Positions 40,776-52,520 are shown, numbered from the stretch's first letter. The stretch: 64,000 nucleotides of DNA from Edwardsiella hoshinae NBRC 105699 = ATCC 33379 (GCF_000474215.1 NZ_BAUC01000026.1:1-64000); one strand, 5' to 3'. Notes: generated by a model not told the origin, from the sequence alone. Program-made: numbers and translations.

Positions 40776-41564
40776 TTAACGTATGATGCCACGCGTAGAG
40801 CGGGCGAAGAAGTCGACAAACAACTGAACCGCCGGCTGCTGTTGCGCCAGGGCCGCGATCTCCGGCTTCGCCTCGTCCAGCGTCTTACCGCTGCGATAGA
40901 GGATCTTGTAGGCGTTACGAATCGCCTGTAAGGCACTCTTATCGAATCCCCGACGCTTCAACCCCTCAAGGTTCAGACCATAGGGGGTGGCGTGGTTACC
41001 TTGGGCGATGACATACGGCGGCACATCCTGCGCTACACCGGAACAGCCCCCGACCATCACGTGGGCCCCGATCACGCAGAACTGATGCACAGCCGTCATC
41101 CCGCCGATAATCGCGTAATCGTCCAGGGTCACGTGTCCCCCCAACGTCGCGTTGTTGGCCAGAATGCACCGATCGCCGATCACGCAGTCATGCGCGACGT
41201 GGGTATTGACCATCAGCAGGTTATCGCTGCCGATACGCGTCAGACCACCGCCTTGCACCGTGCCACGATGAATGGTGACGCTCTCGCGAATGCGGTTGCG
41301 ATCGCCGATCTCAACACGGGTCGGTTCGCCGGCATACTTCAGATCCTGATTCACCTCGCCGAGGGTGGCAAACTGATAGATCTGGTTATCGCGGCCGATT
41401 TTGGTGATTCCATTGACCACCACATGGGACTTCAGCACGCTGCCGGCACCGATCTCGACGTGGGAACCGATGTAGCAGAACGGGCCGATGTGAACTCCGG
41501 CACCGATCACCGCGCCGTCTTCAACAATGGCACTGGGATGGATAAAGGCGGTTTGATCTATCAC
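40776..41564 (-). CDS. lpxA: UDP-GlcNAc acyltransferase LpxA
   Basis: A 262-residue trimeric left-handed beta-helix enzyme, first step of lipid A synthesis. Many hexapeptide repeats ([LIV]GxxxxI type) run from residue 8 to about 190; the catalytic His is in [17 protein letters not shown]. The start is GTG at 41564, as in E. coli. It lies 3 bases after fabZ. Confidence 0.98.
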   Translation of the reverse strand: MIDQTAFIHPSAIVEDGAVIGAGVHIGPFCYIGSHVEIGAGSVLKSHVVVNGITKIGRDNQIYQFATLGEVNQDLKYAGEPTRVEIGDRNRIRESVTIHRGTVQGGGLTRIGSDNLLMVNTHVAHDCVIGDRCILANNATLGGHVTLDDYAIIGGMTAVHQFCVIGAHVMVGGCSGVAQDVPPYVIAQGNHATPYGLNLEGLKRRGFDKSALQAIRNAYKILYRSGKTLDEAKPEIAALAQQQPAVQLFVDFFARSTRGIIR

Positions 41565-41567
41565 GTA

Positions 41568-42023
41568 TTAAGCCTCACGGTTACGAGCGCACATCATGGA
41601 CGCTTCGCAGACGATCTTGCCGTCAACCTTGGCAACACCGTTGAAACGCGCCACACCACGACGCTCCTTGAGAAACTCGACTTCCAGAATCATCTGGTCA
41701 CCCGGGTGTACCGGGCGCTTGAAGCGGGCATCATCGATACCAGCAAAATAATACAGCTCACCCGGCTCCAGTTTACCCACGCTCTTAAATGCCAGGATAC
41801 CGGTGGCCTGCGCCATCGCTTCGAGGATCAGCACCCCTGGGAAAATCGGTTTGCCCGGGAAGTGGCCCTGGAAAAACGGCTCGTTGAAAGAGACGTTCTT
41901 CACCGCACGCAGAAATTTGCCCTCTTGGTAGTCCAGCACACGGTCGACCAACAGGAACGGGAAACGATGCGGCAGCAGTTCTAAGATCTCTGAAATATTG
42001 AGAGTATGAGTGTCAGTAGTCAA
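41568..42023 (-). CDS. fabZ: 3-hydroxyacyl-ACP dehydratase FabZ
   Basis: A 151-residue hot-dog-fold dehydratase for fatty acid elongation. Catalytic His54 is in [16 protein letters not shown] and Glu68 in [11 protein letters not shown]. It begins [19 protein letters not shown] from a TTG start at 42023, with AGGAAGAG upstream. A 110-base spacer containing a stem-loop separates it from lpxD, unusual for this otherwise packed cluster. Confidence 0.97.
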   Translation of the reverse strand: MTTDTHTLNISEILELLPHRFPFLLVDRVLDYQEGKFLRAVKNVSFNEPFFQGHFPGKPIFPGVLILEAMAQATGILAFKSVGKLEPGELYYFAGIDDARFKRPVHPGDQMILEVEFLKERRGVARFNGVAKVDGKIVCEASMMCARNREA

Positions 42024-42050
42024 AATACTCTTCCTGTAAAAAAACGGATG

Positions 42051-42099
42051 TCAAACAACACGGCCTGCCTCACTCCTCAAGGGAAGATGATGCAGGCCG
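42051..42099 (-). repeat. Stem-loop between lpxD and fabZ
   Basis: CGGCCTGC (42061-42068) pairs with GCAGGCCG (42092-42099) across a 23-base loop; the minus strand then reads TGTTGTTTGA. It could act as a weak attenuator inside the lpxD-fabZ-lpxA run. Confidence 0.5.
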
Positions 42100-42131
42100 C
42101 AAATCGGATTGGGCCGAGGGCCCGGCGGGCA

Positions 42132-43154
42132 TTAATCGCTGTGAACTTTCTTTTCGACGGCCTTGAGACGCTTATTGATCTCATCAATATTCATCACTAA
42201 CGCGGCCGTCTTACGCCAAGTCTTGTTCGGCTGAAGCGGAATACCCGAAGAGTAGATGCCGGGTTCGGTGATGGGACGCATCACCATGCCCATACCCGTC
42301 ACCACCGCCTGATCGCAAATTTCCATATGGCCATTGATCACGCTGGCGCCACCGATCTGGCAATAACGGCCAATCTTGAGGCTACCGGCCATGATAACAC
42401 CACCGGCGACTGCTGTATTGTCACCAATCATGACGTTGTGCGCAATCTGGCACTGGTTGTCGATAATCACGCCGCTGGCGATCACCGTATCGTCCAACGC
42501 CCCGCGGTCGATGGTGGTGCATGCCCCGATCTCGACGTGATCGCCGATGCGTACGCTGCCTAGCTGCGGGATTTTCACCCAGTTACCACGCTCGTTGGCG
42601 TAGCCAAAACCATCACTGCCGATCACCGTACCCGACTGTACCAGGCAGTGTGCGCCGATCTCGACCTGGTGGTAGACGCTGACATTGGCCCACAGACGGG
42701 TCGCAGCACCGATCTTGGCAAACTTACCGATGAAACAGCCCGCGCCGATAATCGCCCCATCGCCTAACTCCACGCCCTCTTCGATCACCGCATTGGCACC
42801 GATAGCGACATTCGCCCCCAGCTTGGCCGTCGGATCGATCACCGCGCTCGGCGCGATACCGCTCGCCGGTTGTGGCGTACTGTCCATCAATTGCGCCATC
42901 AACGCGTAGGTCAGGTAGGGGTTCTTCACGACCAGCGCCGAGGTAGGGCAATAAGCCAGATCCGCTTGCGTCAACACCACGGCGCCGGCCTGGCAGGCAG
43001 CCAATTGCTCACGGTAGCGGCTGTTGGACAGGAAAGTAATCTGGTTCGCTTGTGCTGAATGCATCGACGCCACGCCGGTGATGACGAGATCGCCATCACC
43101 GTGTAGCTCGGCATTCAACTGCTGAGCAAGGTCAGCCAGTCGAATTGAAGCCAT
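42132..43154 (-). CDS. lpxD: UDP-3-O-acylglucosamine N-acyltransferase LpxD
   Basis: A 340-residue trimeric acyltransferase, third step of lipid A synthesis. The N-terminal uridine-binding domain ([21 protein letters not shown]) is followed by a left-handed beta-helix of hexapeptide repeats from about 100; the catalytic His is in [18 protein letters not shown]. It ends in a coiled C-terminal helix ([15 protein letters not shown]). It begins 3 bases after the skp stop. Confidence 0.98.
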   Translation of the reverse strand: MASIRLADLAQQLNAELHGDGDLVITGVASMHSAQANQITFLSNSRYREQLAACQAGAVVLTQADLAYCPTSALVVKNPYLTYALMAQLMDSTPQPASGIAPSAVIDPTAKLGANVAIGANAVIEEGVELGDGAIIGAGCFIGKFAKIGAATRLWANVSVYHQVEIGAHCLVQSGTVIGSDGFGYANERGNWVKIPQLGSVRIGDHVEIGACTTIDRGALDDTVIASGVIIDNQCQIAHNVMIGDNTAVAGGVIMAGSLKIGRYCQIGGASVINGHMEICDQAVVTGMGMVMRPITEPGIYSSGIPLQPNKTWRKTAALVMNIDEINKRLKAVEKKVHSD

Positions 43155-43157
43155 GCC

Positions 43158-43655
43158 TTATTTAACCTGTTTCAATACTTGAGCAGTGATATCGTCAGAC
43201 GGCTGAGAGTAGGCCAACGCGTTGGCGTCGATCACCATGTCATAGCCTTTATCTTTCGCCACGCTGCGGACGGCATCCTGGATGCGGCTCAACAGCTTGT
43301 TGCGTTCTTCCATCTGGCGACGACGATTGTCCTGTTCGAAGGCTTGTGCCTTGCGGGCGAAGGTTTCACGCTGTGCCGCGATATCCTTCTCCAGCTTGCT
43401 GCGCTCGCTGGCCTTCATCGTGGAGCCATCGCGCTGCAAACGCTGCATCTTCGTCTGCAAATCGCGCTCCATCCCTTGTAGTTCGGTCGCGCGGCTCTTG
43501 AACTCGCTCTCCAACTGCTTCGCCACCGTTTCGCGTTGTGGCAATTGCTGGAAAATGCTAGCAACGTTAACAGAGGCAATTTTTTCAGCAGCTTGCACGT
43601 TGGCAGAGACAGCCATTGCGACGCCCAATCCCGCTGCATATAACCACTTTTTCAC
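43158..43655 (-). CDS. skp: Periplasmic chaperone Skp (OmpH)
   Basis: A 165-residue trimeric jellyfish-shaped chaperone that holds unfolded outer membrane proteins for BamA. Signal peptide 1-23 ([22 protein letters not shown], cut before AEKIAS). The tentacle coiled coil spans about 45-125, rich in Lys, Arg, Gln and Glu. The start is GTG at 43655 with AAGGAG 6 bases upstream; a longer frame is not used. It lies 210 bases downstream of bamA, and immediately before lpxD. Confidence 0.96.
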   Translation of the reverse strand: MKKWLYAAGLGVAMAVSANVQAAEKIASVNVASIFQQLPQRETVAKQLESEFKSRATELQGMERDLQTKMQRLQRDGSTMKASERSKLEKDIAAQRETFARKAQAFEQDNRRRQMEERNKLLSRIQDAVRSVAKDKGYDMVIDANALAYSQPSDDITAQVLKQVK

Positions 43656-43865
43656 TTTGAACTCCTTACCATCACCTAGTTGTGTCAATGACACGTCACT
43701 GCACAGGCGCCGACCCATCGTGTCTCACCACGTCCAGAGAAAAGAACGCGCTGAGCGGAGCGTATGCAAAAAGGGAGCGGATGCGATCCCGCACCTTTAT
43801 ACCCAGAGACGCGCGCTGACGGCCTCACCGCCCCGATACGCCTCTCTCTGATATAGCGTAGCCGA

Positions 43866-46253
43866 TTACCAAGTCTTACCAATGTTAAACTGGAACTGCT
43901 CCGACTTATCGCCTTCATACTTCTTAAACGGTTGAGCGTAAGAGAACACCAACGGACCGAGCGGTGACATCCACTGCAACGCCACACCAGCGGACATGCG
44001 CACATTGGTCGCCTTGCTGTAGTCCGGCAGAGTCGGATAGGCCGTATGATCCCAGTTGGTATCCCATACGGTACCGGCATCCATAAACACAGAGGTGCGC
44101 AGGGAGTTAGCATACTGCTCGCTGACGAACGGCGTCGGGGTGATCAGCTCCAGGCTGGCGACCGCCATAGCGTTACCGCCTACCGCATCGTTGTCGCCGG
44201 TCTTGTTCTGATCCACACTGCCATTACTGTTCAGGTAGACCGCCTTCGGCCCGATGTTGTTCGACTGGAAACCGCGTACGGTGCCTGAACCACCGGCATA
44301 GAAGTTCTCATAGAACGGCATCTCTTTACCGCCGAAGCCATTACCGTAGCCCAGACGGGTCCGTCCTAATACCACCCAGGTACGATCCTGGTTGATCGGG
44401 AAGTAGCTCTGGCTGTCGAAGGTCAGCTTGTAATATTCGTTGTCGGAGCCCGGCAGGGTGATCTTACCGTTCAACGAGGCCTTGTTGCCGGCTGTCGGGA
44501 AGAAACCGCGATCCAGGTTGTTATAGGACCAGCCAGCCGTCCAAGTGTAATCGTTCGCCTTATAGCTCGCGCTGTTGCTATCACTCGGATTCTGACCGAC
44601 GGAGCGCAAATAACGCCACATCGCCACCTGCGGCTGCATGTCAGACAGGTCGTTATGCACGTAGCCCAGGCCGGTGCGCAACGAGTTGTTTTCGTTAATC
44701 GGGAAACCTAAGGTACCGTCGAACCCATAGCTGCTGTTGGTGTAATCAGACAGATCGGCGTCGTTAGCCTTAAAGTCGTTGTAGAACAGACGGCCACCCA
44801 GGCTGACCCCGTTCACCGTAAAGTACGGGTCGGTCAACGATAGCTCGGCATAGGTCTGGTAGTCGTTCTTGGTGCCGTTGATCGCCACCACGTTACCGGT
44901 GCCTAGCCAGTTATCCTGCTGTACCCCGACCTGGAAGCTAACACCGCTCTCGGTACCGTAGCCGATACCGAAGTTGAAGCTACCGGTGTTGCGTTCCTTG
45001 ACCTTGTAGATCACATCGACCTGATCCGGTGTCCCCGGCACGCGTTGAGTCTCGACATCGACGTTTTCGAAATAGCCGGTACGATTCAGACGCTCTTTAC
45101 CCTGTTCGACTTGATCGCTCCCCAGCCAGGCGCCCTCCATCTGACGCATCTCACGGCGCAGCACCGCGTCTTTACTGGTGTCGTTGCCGACGAAGCGGAT
45201 CTGACGCACATAGTAACGGTGACCGGCATCGATATTCATATGCAGGATAACGGTCTTATCCTTGTCATTGATCTCCGGCTGCGTCTGTACCCGTGGGTAG
45301 GCATAGCCGTAGCGGCCCAGTAACTGTTTAATCTGGTCTTCCATCTTGGTAACCTTGGCGCCGTTATACAGCTCGCCCGGCTCCACCTTGGTCAACCGGC
45401 TGATCTCAGCGCTGTAGCCCGCCATATTGCCGGTCACATCCACCCCTTGCAGCTTATACTGATCGCCTTCGCTGATGTTGATGGTGATGTAGATCCCTTT
45501 CTTATCCGGCGTCAGGCTGACCTGGGTCGAATTAATAGCAAAACGCGCATAACCGCGATCCAGATAGTAGCTGCGCAGCGCCTCAAGGTCGCCGGCCAGC
45601 TTCTGCTTCTGATACTTACGGTCGGCCATCAAGTTCCACCACGGGACATCGTCGCGCAGTTGGAAGTGCCCCAGCAGTTCGGCACTGCTGAAGGCATGGT
45701 TACCGACGATGTTGATCTGCTGGATCTGGGCTGATTTACCTTCGGTAAAGACCAGCTTCAAATCCACACGATTACGCGGCAACGGCGTCACCACCGCCTT
45801 CACGGTGGCGTTGTATTTACCGACGCTGTAGTAGAAATCCTCCAGCCCCTTCTCGATGCTGGATAGGGTGGTGCGATCCAACGCCTCGCCGACGCGAACC
45901 CCGGAAGCCTCCAGGTTCTGTTTCAGCATCTCATCCTTCACCGACTTATTGCCTGAGAAGGTGATGCTGGCGATAGTCGGCCGTTCCTTAACCTGTACGA
46001 TCAGATTATTGCCATCCCGCAGGACACGCACATCCTCGAAGTTTCCGGTGGCATACAGTGCGCGGATGGTATTACTCAAATCCTCGTCCGAGACGGTATC
46101 GCCCACGCGAACCGGCATGTTAAGTAACGCCGCACCGACGGCGACCCGTTGCAGTCCTTCGAAATGAATATTTTTCACTACGAAACCATCTGCACCGTAT
46201 ACGGTTGCGCTGCCAAACAGCAGCGACGCTAAGAGCAACTTTTTCATCGCCAT
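43866..46253 (-). CDS. bamA: Outer membrane assembly factor BamA
   Basis: A 795-residue Omp85 protein that folds beta-barrel proteins into the outer membrane. The signal peptide [20 protein letters not shown] is E. coli-like; five POTRA domains run to about 420 ([14 protein letters not shown] begins the first). The 16-strand barrel includes the lid motif [16 protein letters not shown] (VRGF/Y) and ends in NIGKTW with terminal aromatic. Somewhat shorter than E. coli (810), in the extracellular loops. It lies between rseP and skp, as expected. Confidence 0.98.
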   Translation of the reverse strand: MAMKKLLLASLLFGSATVYGADGFVVKNIHFEGLQRVAVGAALLNMPVRVGDTVSDEDLSNTIRALYATGNFEDVRVLRDGNNLIVQVKERPTIASITFSGNKSVKDEMLKQNLEASGVRVGEALDRTTLSSIEKGLEDFYYSVGKYNATVKAVVTPLPRNRVDLKLVFTEGKSAQIQQINIVGNHAFSSAELLGHFQLRDDVPWWNLMADRKYQKQKLAGDLEALRSYYLDRGYARFAINSTQVSLTPDKKGIYITINISEGDQYKLQGVDVTGNMAGYSAEISRLTKVEPGELYNGAKVTKMEDQIKQLLGRYGYAYPRVQTQPEINDKDKTVILHMNIDAGHRYYVRQIRFVGNDTSKDAVLRREMRQMEGAWLGSDQVEQGKERLNRTGYFENVDVETQRVPGTPDQVDVIYKVKERNTGSFNFGIGYGTESGVSFQVGVQQDNWLGTGNVVAINGTKNDYQTYAELSLTDPYFTVNGVSLGGRLFYNDFKANDADLSDYTNSSYGFDGTLGFPINENNSLRTGLGYVHNDLSDMQPQVAMWRYLRSVGQNPSDSNSASYKANDYTWTAGWSYNNLDRGFFPTAGNKASLNGKITLPGSDNEYYKLTFDSQSYFPINQDRTWVVLGRTRLGYGNGFGGKEMPFYENFYAGGSGTVRGFQSNNIGPKAVYLNSNGSVDQNKTGDNDAVGGNAMAVASLELITPTPFVSEQYANSLRTSVFMDAGTVWDTNWDHTAYPTLPDYSKATNVRMSAGVALQWMSPLGPLVFSYAQPFKKYEGDKSEQFQFNIGKTW

Positions 46254-46287
46254 CGTTGTTATGCGTTCTTCCTAACAATCCCGCGCA

Positions 46288-47643
46288 TCAAAGTCGCGAG
46301 AAATCATTGAAAAGTGCAAGCCCCATAAACAGCATCAGCAAAATCGTGCCGATGCGATAGCCGAAAGCCTGAACTCGCTCGGACACCGGCCCGCCCTTGA
46401 GCTTTTCCAGCGCAAGAAACAGCAGATGTCCCCCATCAAGAACCGGTAAGGGAAACAGGTTGATGATCCCCAAGTTAACGCTGATCAGCGCTAAAAACAT
46501 CAGGTAATACACCAAGCCATACTCGGCCGCCGCCCCCGCCCCCTGTGCAATGGAGAGAGGACCGCCCAGATTGTTTAACTTAACATCACCGGTAATCAGT
46601 TTACCCAACATGGAGACCGTCAGCTTCATCAGCTGCCAGGTCTTATCCGTCGCCTGATACAGTGCCACGAAAGGCCCGTACTGACGAATAGTTTTATACT
46701 CTTCTGGCAACGGGATCACTTGGGGCACCACGCCGGCGAATCCCTGTTCTTGGCCGCGCGCCACGCGCCGACTCTCCGGCGTTAACGCCAGCGTCAACGG
46801 GCTACCGTTCCGCTCGACCGTCAACGCCAATGTCCGCCCAGGATTATCCCGGATCAGCAGGGCAAAATCACGCCAACCACTAATCGAATCGCCATTGACT
46901 TTAACGATCCTGTCCCCTACTTGTAAACCCGCTTTCTGCGCCGCCGCCCCCTTTTGTAGCCCGGCGACCACCGGCTCGATGGTCGGCCCACGCGGAATCA
47001 TCCCCAACGATACCACCGGGTCCTGGCGATCCGGGTCGAAACGCCAGTCGCTGAGGTCGAGCCGCTTCGTCGTGGCCACATCGCTAGCGAAAGGCCCGAC
47101 AGCGAGAGTGGTTGAACGATCGCCGATCTGCCCGACCAAGGCCAAGCGCACCGACTCCCAGTCCGGAGTATCGACACCGTCAACCGCCTTCAGTTCCATT
47201 CCCGGCTCAATATGGGCGGCAGCGGCGATAGATCCGGGGGTAACCTCGGCGATGACCGGACGCACACTGGGCACGCCGATGACGAACACCAGCCAATAGG
47301 CGACGATGGCAAACAGGAAGTTAGCGATAGGGCCTGCGCTGACGATCGCGGCGCGTTGCGCCACGCTCTTGTTGTTAAACGCCTGATGGCGTAGCTCGGG
47401 CGAGACGTGCTCGACGCGCTCGTCCAGCATCTTAACGTAGCCACCTAGGGGAATCAGCGCGATGACGAACTCGGTTCCTCGGCGATCGACACGACGCCAT
47501 AGCGCCTTGCCGAAACCGATGGAAAAGCGCTCGACGCGCACACCACAGCGGCGAGCCACCCAGAAGTGACCGAACTCGTGCACGGTGATCAGTATGCCTA
47601 ACGCCACCAGGAACGCCGGCAATCCCCACAGGATGTTACTCAT
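46288..47643 (-). CDS. rseP: Site-2 intramembrane protease RseP
   Basis: A 451-residue inner membrane zinc protease that cuts RseA after DegS, releasing sigma-E, and clears signal peptides. The zinc motif HEFGH is at 22-26 in the first helix; two PDZ domains lie in the periplasmic region (about 125-310); the third ligand is in [16 protein letters not shown]. Four membrane helices in all. It follows cdsA by 18 bases and precedes bamA by 34. Confidence 0.98.
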   Translation of the reverse strand: MSNILWGLPAFLVALGILITVHEFGHFWVARRCGVRVERFSIGFGKALWRRVDRRGTEFVIALIPLGGYVKMLDERVEHVSPELRHQAFNNKSVAQRAAIVSAGPIANFLFAIVAYWLVFVIGVPSVRPVIAEVTPGSIAAAAHIEPGMELKAVDGVDTPDWESVRLALVGQIGDRSTTLAVGPFASDVATTKRLDLSDWRFDPDRQDPVVSLGMIPRGPTIEPVVAGLQKGAAAQKAGLQVGDRIVKVNGDSISGWRDFALLIRDNPGRTLALTVERNGSPLTLALTPESRRVARGQEQGFAGVVPQVIPLPEEYKTIRQYGPFVALYQATDKTWQLMKLTVSMLGKLITGDVKLNNLGGPLSIAQGAGAAAEYGLVYYLMFLALISVNLGIINLFPLPVLDGGHLLFLALEKLKGGPVSERVQAFGYRIGTILLMLFMGLALFNDFSRL

Positions 47644-47661
47644 CGCCTCTCCCTCACCGAG

Positions 47662-48519
47662 TTAAGCCTGGCCGAACACCAGGAGCATCAAACAGGCAAA
47701 GACCGGCACGGCGGCCGTCAAACTGTCGATACGATCCAGCACACCACCATGACCGGGGATCAAATGGCTACTGTCTTTAATCCCGGCCTCACGCTTAAAC
47801 ATACTCTCGGTCAGATCACCCAATACCGAGGCCAGCGCGGCGATCACGGAACAGATCAGCAGAATGCGGACATCAATATCCAGCGGGGCATAGCGGCCGA
47901 ACAGCCATGAGATCAGCGCCGAGGTGATCAGCCCCCCGATCAATCCCTCCCAGGTCTTTCCTGGCGAGACCTTCGGTGCCAGCTTGTTCTTACCGAACAG
48001 CTTGCCGAAGATATAAGCGCCGGAGTCGGCGCCCCAGACCAGCAACATGACATAGAGCAGCCACCAGGCGCCGCGGTAGTGGTTCGTCTCGTAACCATAC
48101 TGACGTAACGCGACCATCCCCCAGAAGAACGGCAGGATGGTGACGACACCGAACAGCACCTTGATCAGCCGTGAATTGCGCCACCAACCGGCAGAGCGGG
48201 GATAGAAAAAAACCAGGAACAACGCCAGTAGCCACCAGCCAGCGGCGGCCCATAACGACCCCGCGATCAGCGGTAAATGTACACTACGGTTAAACTCGGG
48301 CATCCCCAGCAGCATCGCCGCCAGTACTAACCCGCAGATTACGGCGCCCCAGATGCGCTGATGACGGTTCGCGAACCCCGCCAACTGCCCCCACTCCCAG
48401 GCGGCCAACATACACACGGCGAGTGTCACCAGCGAGAAGCCCAGTGGCGGCAGCAAAAAGAGTGCGGCGATGACCACCGGGACCAAAATTAATGCAGTTA
48501 TAATTCGTGACTTCAGCAA
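47662..48519 (-). CDS. cdsA: Phosphatidate cytidylyltransferase CdsA
   Basis: A 285-residue polytopic enzyme making CDP-diacylglycerol, the common precursor of phospholipids. The family signature is near the C-terminus: LGDLTESMFKREAGIKDSSHLIPGHGGVLDRIDSL. The start is TTG at 48519 with GGGGGAAC upstream. It starts 9 bases after ispU and the two are surely co-transcribed. Confidence 0.97.
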   Translation of the reverse strand: MLKSRIITALILVPVVIAALFLLPPLGFSLVTLAVCMLAAWEWGQLAGFANRHQRIWGAVICGLVLAAMLLGMPEFNRSVHLPLIAGSLWAAAGWWLLALFLVFFYPRSAGWWRNSRLIKVLFGVVTILPFFWGMVALRQYGYETNHYRGAWWLLYVMLLVWGADSGAYIFGKLFGKNKLAPKVSPGKTWEGLIGGLITSALISWLFGRYAPLDIDVRILLICSVIAALASVLGDLTESMFKREAGIKDSSHLIPGHGGVLDRIDSLTAAVPVFACLMLLVFGQA

Positions 48520-48528
48520 AGGTTCCCC

Positions 48529-49290
48529 CTATGACGCCGCGGCGGCGTTGATAGGCGTGGTACCCCCGAAGCGACGCTCTCGTTGTGCAAATGCATTCAG
48601 CGCACCTTCAAAGGTTGTTTCATCAAAATCAGGCCACAGTACATCGGTAAAATAAAACTCTGAATACGCAATTTGCCATAACAGAAAGTTACTCACGCGA
48701 TGTTCGCCCCCGGTGCGGATCACCAGATCCACGGCATCCTGGTCATGCAAGCATATCTGCTCGCCCAGCATCGCTTCCGAGATCGCTTCCGGCGCTAACG
48801 TCCCCTGCTGAACCTGCTCCGCCAGCGCTCTCACACCTTGCACGATGTCCCAACGCCCACCATAGTTGGCAGCGATGTTCAGGGTCAAACCGTCATTCGC
48901 CACCGTCATCTGTTCGGCGCGACGAATGCGCTCCTGGAGACGCGGCGAAAAGCGACTGATATCGCCAATCACCCGTAGGCGTACCTGGTGTTTATGCAGC
49001 CGCTTGACTTCACTATCCAGTGCCCGGACAAATAACTCCATCAGTGCCGACACTTCCTGTTGTGGCCGATTCCAGTTTTCGCTGCTAAAGGCATATAACG
49101 TCAACGCCCGTATTCCCCGGGCAACGGCAAAACGCACTGCACAGCGTACCGACTTCACGCCGGCCTTATGTCCGAATACACGCATTTTACCCTGACGCTT
49201 AGCCCAACGGCCGTTGCCGTCCATGATAATCGCTACATGTCGGGGAACCGGGGCCGCGTCGTTCATCACAGTTGGTTGTGTGGATGACAT
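48529..49290 (-). CDS. ispU: Undecaprenyl diphosphate synthase IspU (UppS)
   Basis: A 253-residue cis-prenyltransferase that makes the C55 carrier lipid for peptidoglycan and O-antigen. Conserved motifs: HVAIIMDGNGRWAKRQGK with catalytic Asp, FSSENWNRPQQEV, and LVIRTGGEHRVSNFLLWQIAY. The start at 49290 gives the E. coli-like length; its ribosome site (GAGG, 14 bases away) is poor, and the open frame runs further upstream. A terminator for dxr lies about 90 bases upstream, so ispU-cdsA-rseP need their own promoter. Confidence 0.95.
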   Translation of the reverse strand: MSSTQPTVMNDAAPVPRHVAIIMDGNGRWAKRQGKMRVFGHKAGVKSVRCAVRFAVARGIRALTLYAFSSENWNRPQQEVSALMELFVRALDSEVKRLHKHQVRLRVIGDISRFSPRLQERIRRAEQMTVANDGLTLNIAANYGGRWDIVQGVRALAEQVQQGTLAPEAISEAMLGEQICLHDQDAVDLVIRTGGEHRVSNFLLWQIAYSEFYFTDVLWPDFDETTFEGALNAFAQRERRFGGTTPINAAAAS

Positions 49291-49380
49291 ACGTGTAAAT
49301 TTTTCCTCAACGAGCCAGCAGGAGGGGCCGTAACTGCGCCGTATCGCCGCGCCTAATCCTGTCGCAACGGCGATGCCTGC

Positions 49381-49407
49381 GTAAAAAAGCCGTGTATTAG
49401 CACGGCT
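49381..49407 (-). terminator. Terminator after dxr
   Basis: Stem AGCCGTG (49388-49394) with CACGGCT (49401-49407), 6-base loop, then TTTTTTAC on the minus strand. It isolates dxr from the ispU-cdsA-rseP group. Confidence 0.85.
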
Positions 49408-49573
49408 ACCCAATAATCCTAATCCTCTCTATGCGCTGCGCCCAATGGCGCCCTGCATAGGGGACAATCCCGAGCTTCTTTCCCGCAGCGAGATGTCGGC
49501 ACCCAAAAAAACTGGCGCAGACTATATCATCATGCCGTTAGCGCCACAAATCAGCACACTCGGCAAGACGAAA

Positions 49574-50773
49574 TTAGCGGGAAAAACGTTGGCCCATAGC
49601 CTGGGCCGCCCGACGCGCCGCCTGATCGATCGCCAGCACCGCCTCCACGCTGGTCGGTTCGTCGCAACGCAGTTGCTCCACCACCTCACGGTTCAAGCGA
49701 GCGATATCGGTAAAGCGTAGACGCCCTTCCAAGAAGGCGGCAACGGCAATCTCATTCGCCGCGTTCAGCGCCGTCGTCGCCGCCTGCCCCTCAGCGAAGG
49801 CATCGATCGCCAACTGAAGGCAAGGATAGCGCGCCATATCCGGCGCCTCAAAGCTCAGCGCGCCCATGCGACAAAAATCCAGCGGCGCCACGCCGCTTGG
49901 CACCCGCTCAGGGTAGGCCATCGCATGCGCGATCGGCGTACACATATCCGGATTGCCCAACTGGGCGATCACACTACCGTCACGGTAGCGCACCATGGAG
50001 TGGATCACCGATTGCGGATGGATGATCACCTCCATCTCCTCCGCCGAGGCGTTAAATAACCAGCGTGCCTCGATGTACTCCAAGCCCTTATTCATCATGG
50101 TCGCGGAATCGACCGAGATCTTACGTCCCATCGACCAATTGGGATGGGCGCAGGCCTGCGCGGGGGTCACCGCATCGAACTCGGCCAGCGACAGCTGACG
50201 TAGCGGCCCGCCCGAGCCGGTTAACACGATACGCGTCACCCCATGCTGGTGCAGACAAGCCGATCCCAATTGCTGCTGCACCGCGCTCGGCAGACTCTGA
50301 AAAATGGCGTTGTGTTCGCTGTCGATAGGCAATAACTGCGCCTGACTATGCGCCAGGGCATCCATAAACAGGCGACCACAGGTCACCAACGCCTCTTTAT
50401 TGGCCAGCAACACCCGCTTATTGGCACGGATGGCCGCCAAGGTCGGCAGCAAACCGGCGGCCCCGACGATGGCGGCCATAACCTGATCGACCTCATCCAA
50501 GGCGGCGAGCTCACAGGCGGCACGCTCACCGCTCATCACGGCGATCGTATCCAGCCCGGCTTCAAACAGGCGCTGGCGCAACGCGCTGGCCGCACATTCA
50601 TCGGCCATACAGACATAACGGGGGGAAAATTCACGGCACTGTTGCAACATGACGTCGACGTTCTTGCCTGCGACCAGCGCCACGACGCGGAACGCGCCGG
50701 GATTGGCTCGCACCACCGCCAGCGTACTGGTGCCGATGGAGCCAGTTGAACCTAGAATGGTCAGTTTCTTCAT
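49574..50773 (-). CDS. dxr: DXP reductoisomerase Dxr (IspC)
   Basis: A 399-residue NADPH enzyme, committed step of the MEP isoprenoid pathway and target of fosmidomycin. N-terminal NADPH motif [15 protein letters not shown]; the metal and substrate region has [20 protein letters not shown] and [18 protein letters not shown]; the C-terminal helical domain follows. A 236-base gap with the frr terminator precedes it, and its own terminator follows. Confidence 0.98.
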   Translation of the reverse strand: MKKLTILGSTGSIGTSTLAVVRANPGAFRVVALVAGKNVDVMLQQCREFSPRYVCMADECAASALRQRLFEAGLDTIAVMSGERAACELAALDEVDQVMAAIVGAAGLLPTLAAIRANKRVLLANKEALVTCGRLFMDALAHSQAQLLPIDSEHNAIFQSLPSAVQQQLGSACLHQHGVTRIVLTGSGGPLRQLSLAEFDAVTPAQACAHPNWSMGRKISVDSATMMNKGLEYIEARWLFNASAEEMEVIIHPQSVIHSMVRYRDGSVIAQLGNPDMCTPIAHAMAYPERVPSGVAPLDFCRMGALSFEAPDMARYPCLQLAIDAFAEGQAATTALNAANEIAVAAFLEGRLRFTDIARLNREVVEQLRCDEPTSVEAVLAIDQAARRAAQAMGQRFSR

Positions 50774-50885
50774 GAGGATACTCTGAATAACTGGAGCAAA
50801 TCGTTACAGGATACGCTAAGCCAGCGCCACTCCCCAGCACATTTTGCACCGCCACCAGCGTGGCGTACACCCAAACTCCGTGACC

Positions 50886-50916
50886 CTAAAAGCAAAAGCG
50901 CCGCCGAAGCGACGCT
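50886..50916 (-). terminator. Terminator after frr
   Basis: An 8-bp stem with one G-T pair (50897-50904 with 50909-50916) closed by a stable TTCG loop, followed on the minus strand by TTTTGCTTTTA. It lies about 95 bases beyond the frr stop. Confidence 0.8.
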
Positions 50917-51009
50917 TATCACCGATCCCACAAACGCCCACCCCGTCACGGCCGCCAGCGGAGGCGACCACATCCAGCGGTGTATGGGCCGTGGATCATG
51001 ATGGCGCGA

Positions 51010-51567
51010 TTAGAACTCCATCAGTTCTTTTTCTTTATCCGCCAAGGCAGCGTCGATCTTCTTGATCATCTGATCGGTGATCTTCTGAATATCGTCTTGA
51101 GACTTGCGATCTTCGTCTTCACTGATCGCTTTGTCTTTCAGCAGCGCCTTCACCTTATCGTTCGCATCGCGACGTACGTTACGTACGGAGACGCGGCCAG
51201 ACTCCGCTTCAGAGCGCACCAGCTTGATCAGATCCTTACGGCGCTCTTCCGTCAGCGGCGGCAGCGGGACACGGATCACAGTACCGGCAGAAGAGGGATT
51301 CAGGCCCAGATCGGAGGTCAGGATGGCTTTCTCGATGGCACCAGACATGCTGCGATCGAATACGGTCACCGCCAGCGTACGGGAATCTTCCGCCACGATG
51401 TTCGCCAACTGACGCAACGGCGTCGCCGCGCCGTAGTACTCGACCTGGATACCGTCGAGCAGGTTCGGATGCGCACGACCGGTGCGGATTTTGCTAATGT
51501 TGCCCTTGAATGACTCGACGCATTTTTCCATGCGCGTTTCGGCATCTTTTCTGATTTCGTTGATCAC
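51010..51567 (-). CDS. frr: Ribosome recycling factor Frr
   Basis: A 185-residue factor that, with EF-G, splits post-termination ribosomes. The three-helix bundle and the [21 protein letters not shown] hinge are clear, as are [14 protein letters not shown] and [17 protein letters not shown]. The start is GTG at 51567 as in E. coli. It lies 134 bases after pyrH and ends the translation-gene run. Confidence 0.98.
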   Translation of the reverse strand: MINEIRKDAETRMEKCVESFKGNISKIRTGRAHPNLLDGIQVEYYGAATPLRQLANIVAEDSRTLAVTVFDRSMSGAIEKAILTSDLGLNPSSAGTVIRVPLPPLTEERRKDLIKLVRSEAESGRVSVRNVRRDANDKVKALLKDKAISEDEDRKSQDDIQKITDQMIKKIDAALADKEKELMEF

Positions 51568-51701
51568 GTTGCGAACCCTTGAAAACGGTGATGGTGGTTA
51601 AAGAGAGAATTGTGCACCAAAGGCCAAGCGCTTTTCAATGCGGCCAGCACAATACAATACGGCAGCCGGACGCACCAGCTGTCCCACACGCACACTGCGC
51701 A

Positions 51702-52427
51702 TTACTTGGTGATCAGCGTACCTTCTTTTTCGCCCATCACGACGCGACGCAGCGCACCCGGTTTGTTCATATTAAATACACGGATCGGTAAGTTATGATC
51801 GCGTGCCAGCGTGAAGGCCGCCAAATCCATGACCTTCAGCTCTTTCTCCAGGACATCCTGGTAACTCAATTGCTCATACAGCGTCGCATCCGGATCCTTC
51901 ATCGGATCGGCGGAGAACACGCCATCGACCTTGGTCGCCTTCAGTACCACGTCGGCCTCGATCTCTATCCCACGCAGACAAGCAGCGGAGTCTGTGGTGA
52001 AGAACGGATTGCCAGTCCCGGCGGAGAAGATCACCACACGGTTGTTACGCAGTAGGCTGATGGCCTCGGCCCAGCTGTAGTTGTCGCACACCCCGTTCAA
52101 CGGAATAGCCGACATCAGACGCGCGTTGACATAGGCACGGTGCAGCGCATCACGCATCGCCAAGCCATTCATCACCGTCGCCAGCATCCCCATATGGTCG
52201 CCGACCACACGGTTCATCCCTGCCTGTGCCAAGCCAGCGCCGCGGAACAGGTTGCCACCGCCGATCACCACCCCCACCTGAACGCCGAGTTCCACCAGCT
52301 CTTTGACCTCCTGCGCCATGCGGTCCAGCACGCTCGCGTCGATGCCAAAACCTTCTGAGCCTTGCAGAGCTTCGCCGCTCAGCTTAAGCAGGATACGCTG
52401 GTAAACGGGTTTGGAATTGGTTGCCAT
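51702..52427 (-). CDS. pyrH: UMP kinase PyrH
   Basis: A 241-residue hexameric amino-acid-kinase-fold UMP kinase, activated by GTP and inhibited by UTP. Motifs: [22 protein letters not shown] with the phosphate loop, [16 protein letters not shown], and [15 protein letters not shown]. Essential step for UTP/CTP and a repressor of carAB in E. coli. It lies between tsf (140 bases, with a terminator) and frr. Confidence 0.98.
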   Translation of the reverse strand: MATNSKPVYQRILLKLSGEALQGSEGFGIDASVLDRMAQEVKELVELGVQVGVVIGGGNLFRGAGLAQAGMNRVVGDHMGMLATVMNGLAMRDALHRAYVNARLMSAIPLNGVCDNYSWAEAISLLRNNRVVIFSAGTGNPFFTTDSAACLRGIEIEADVVLKATKVDGVFSADPMKDPDATLYEQLSYQDVLEKELKVMDLAAFTLARDHNLPIRVFNMNKPGALRRVVMGEKEGTLITK

Positions 52428-52520
52428 GGTGTTCGAGTCCTAAAGAAACAGTCAATAAATTAGTCGGAGGTATTTCAATGTACGGTCTGTACCTCGGACC
52501 GCTCATTGAAGTAAGTCTGG

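Noticed and set aside
40992-41984. 330-codon open frame antisense to lpxA and fabZ
   Set aside because: Crosses two certain genes on the opposite strand, with His/Asp-rich low-information sequence; a shadow of GC-rich codon structure.
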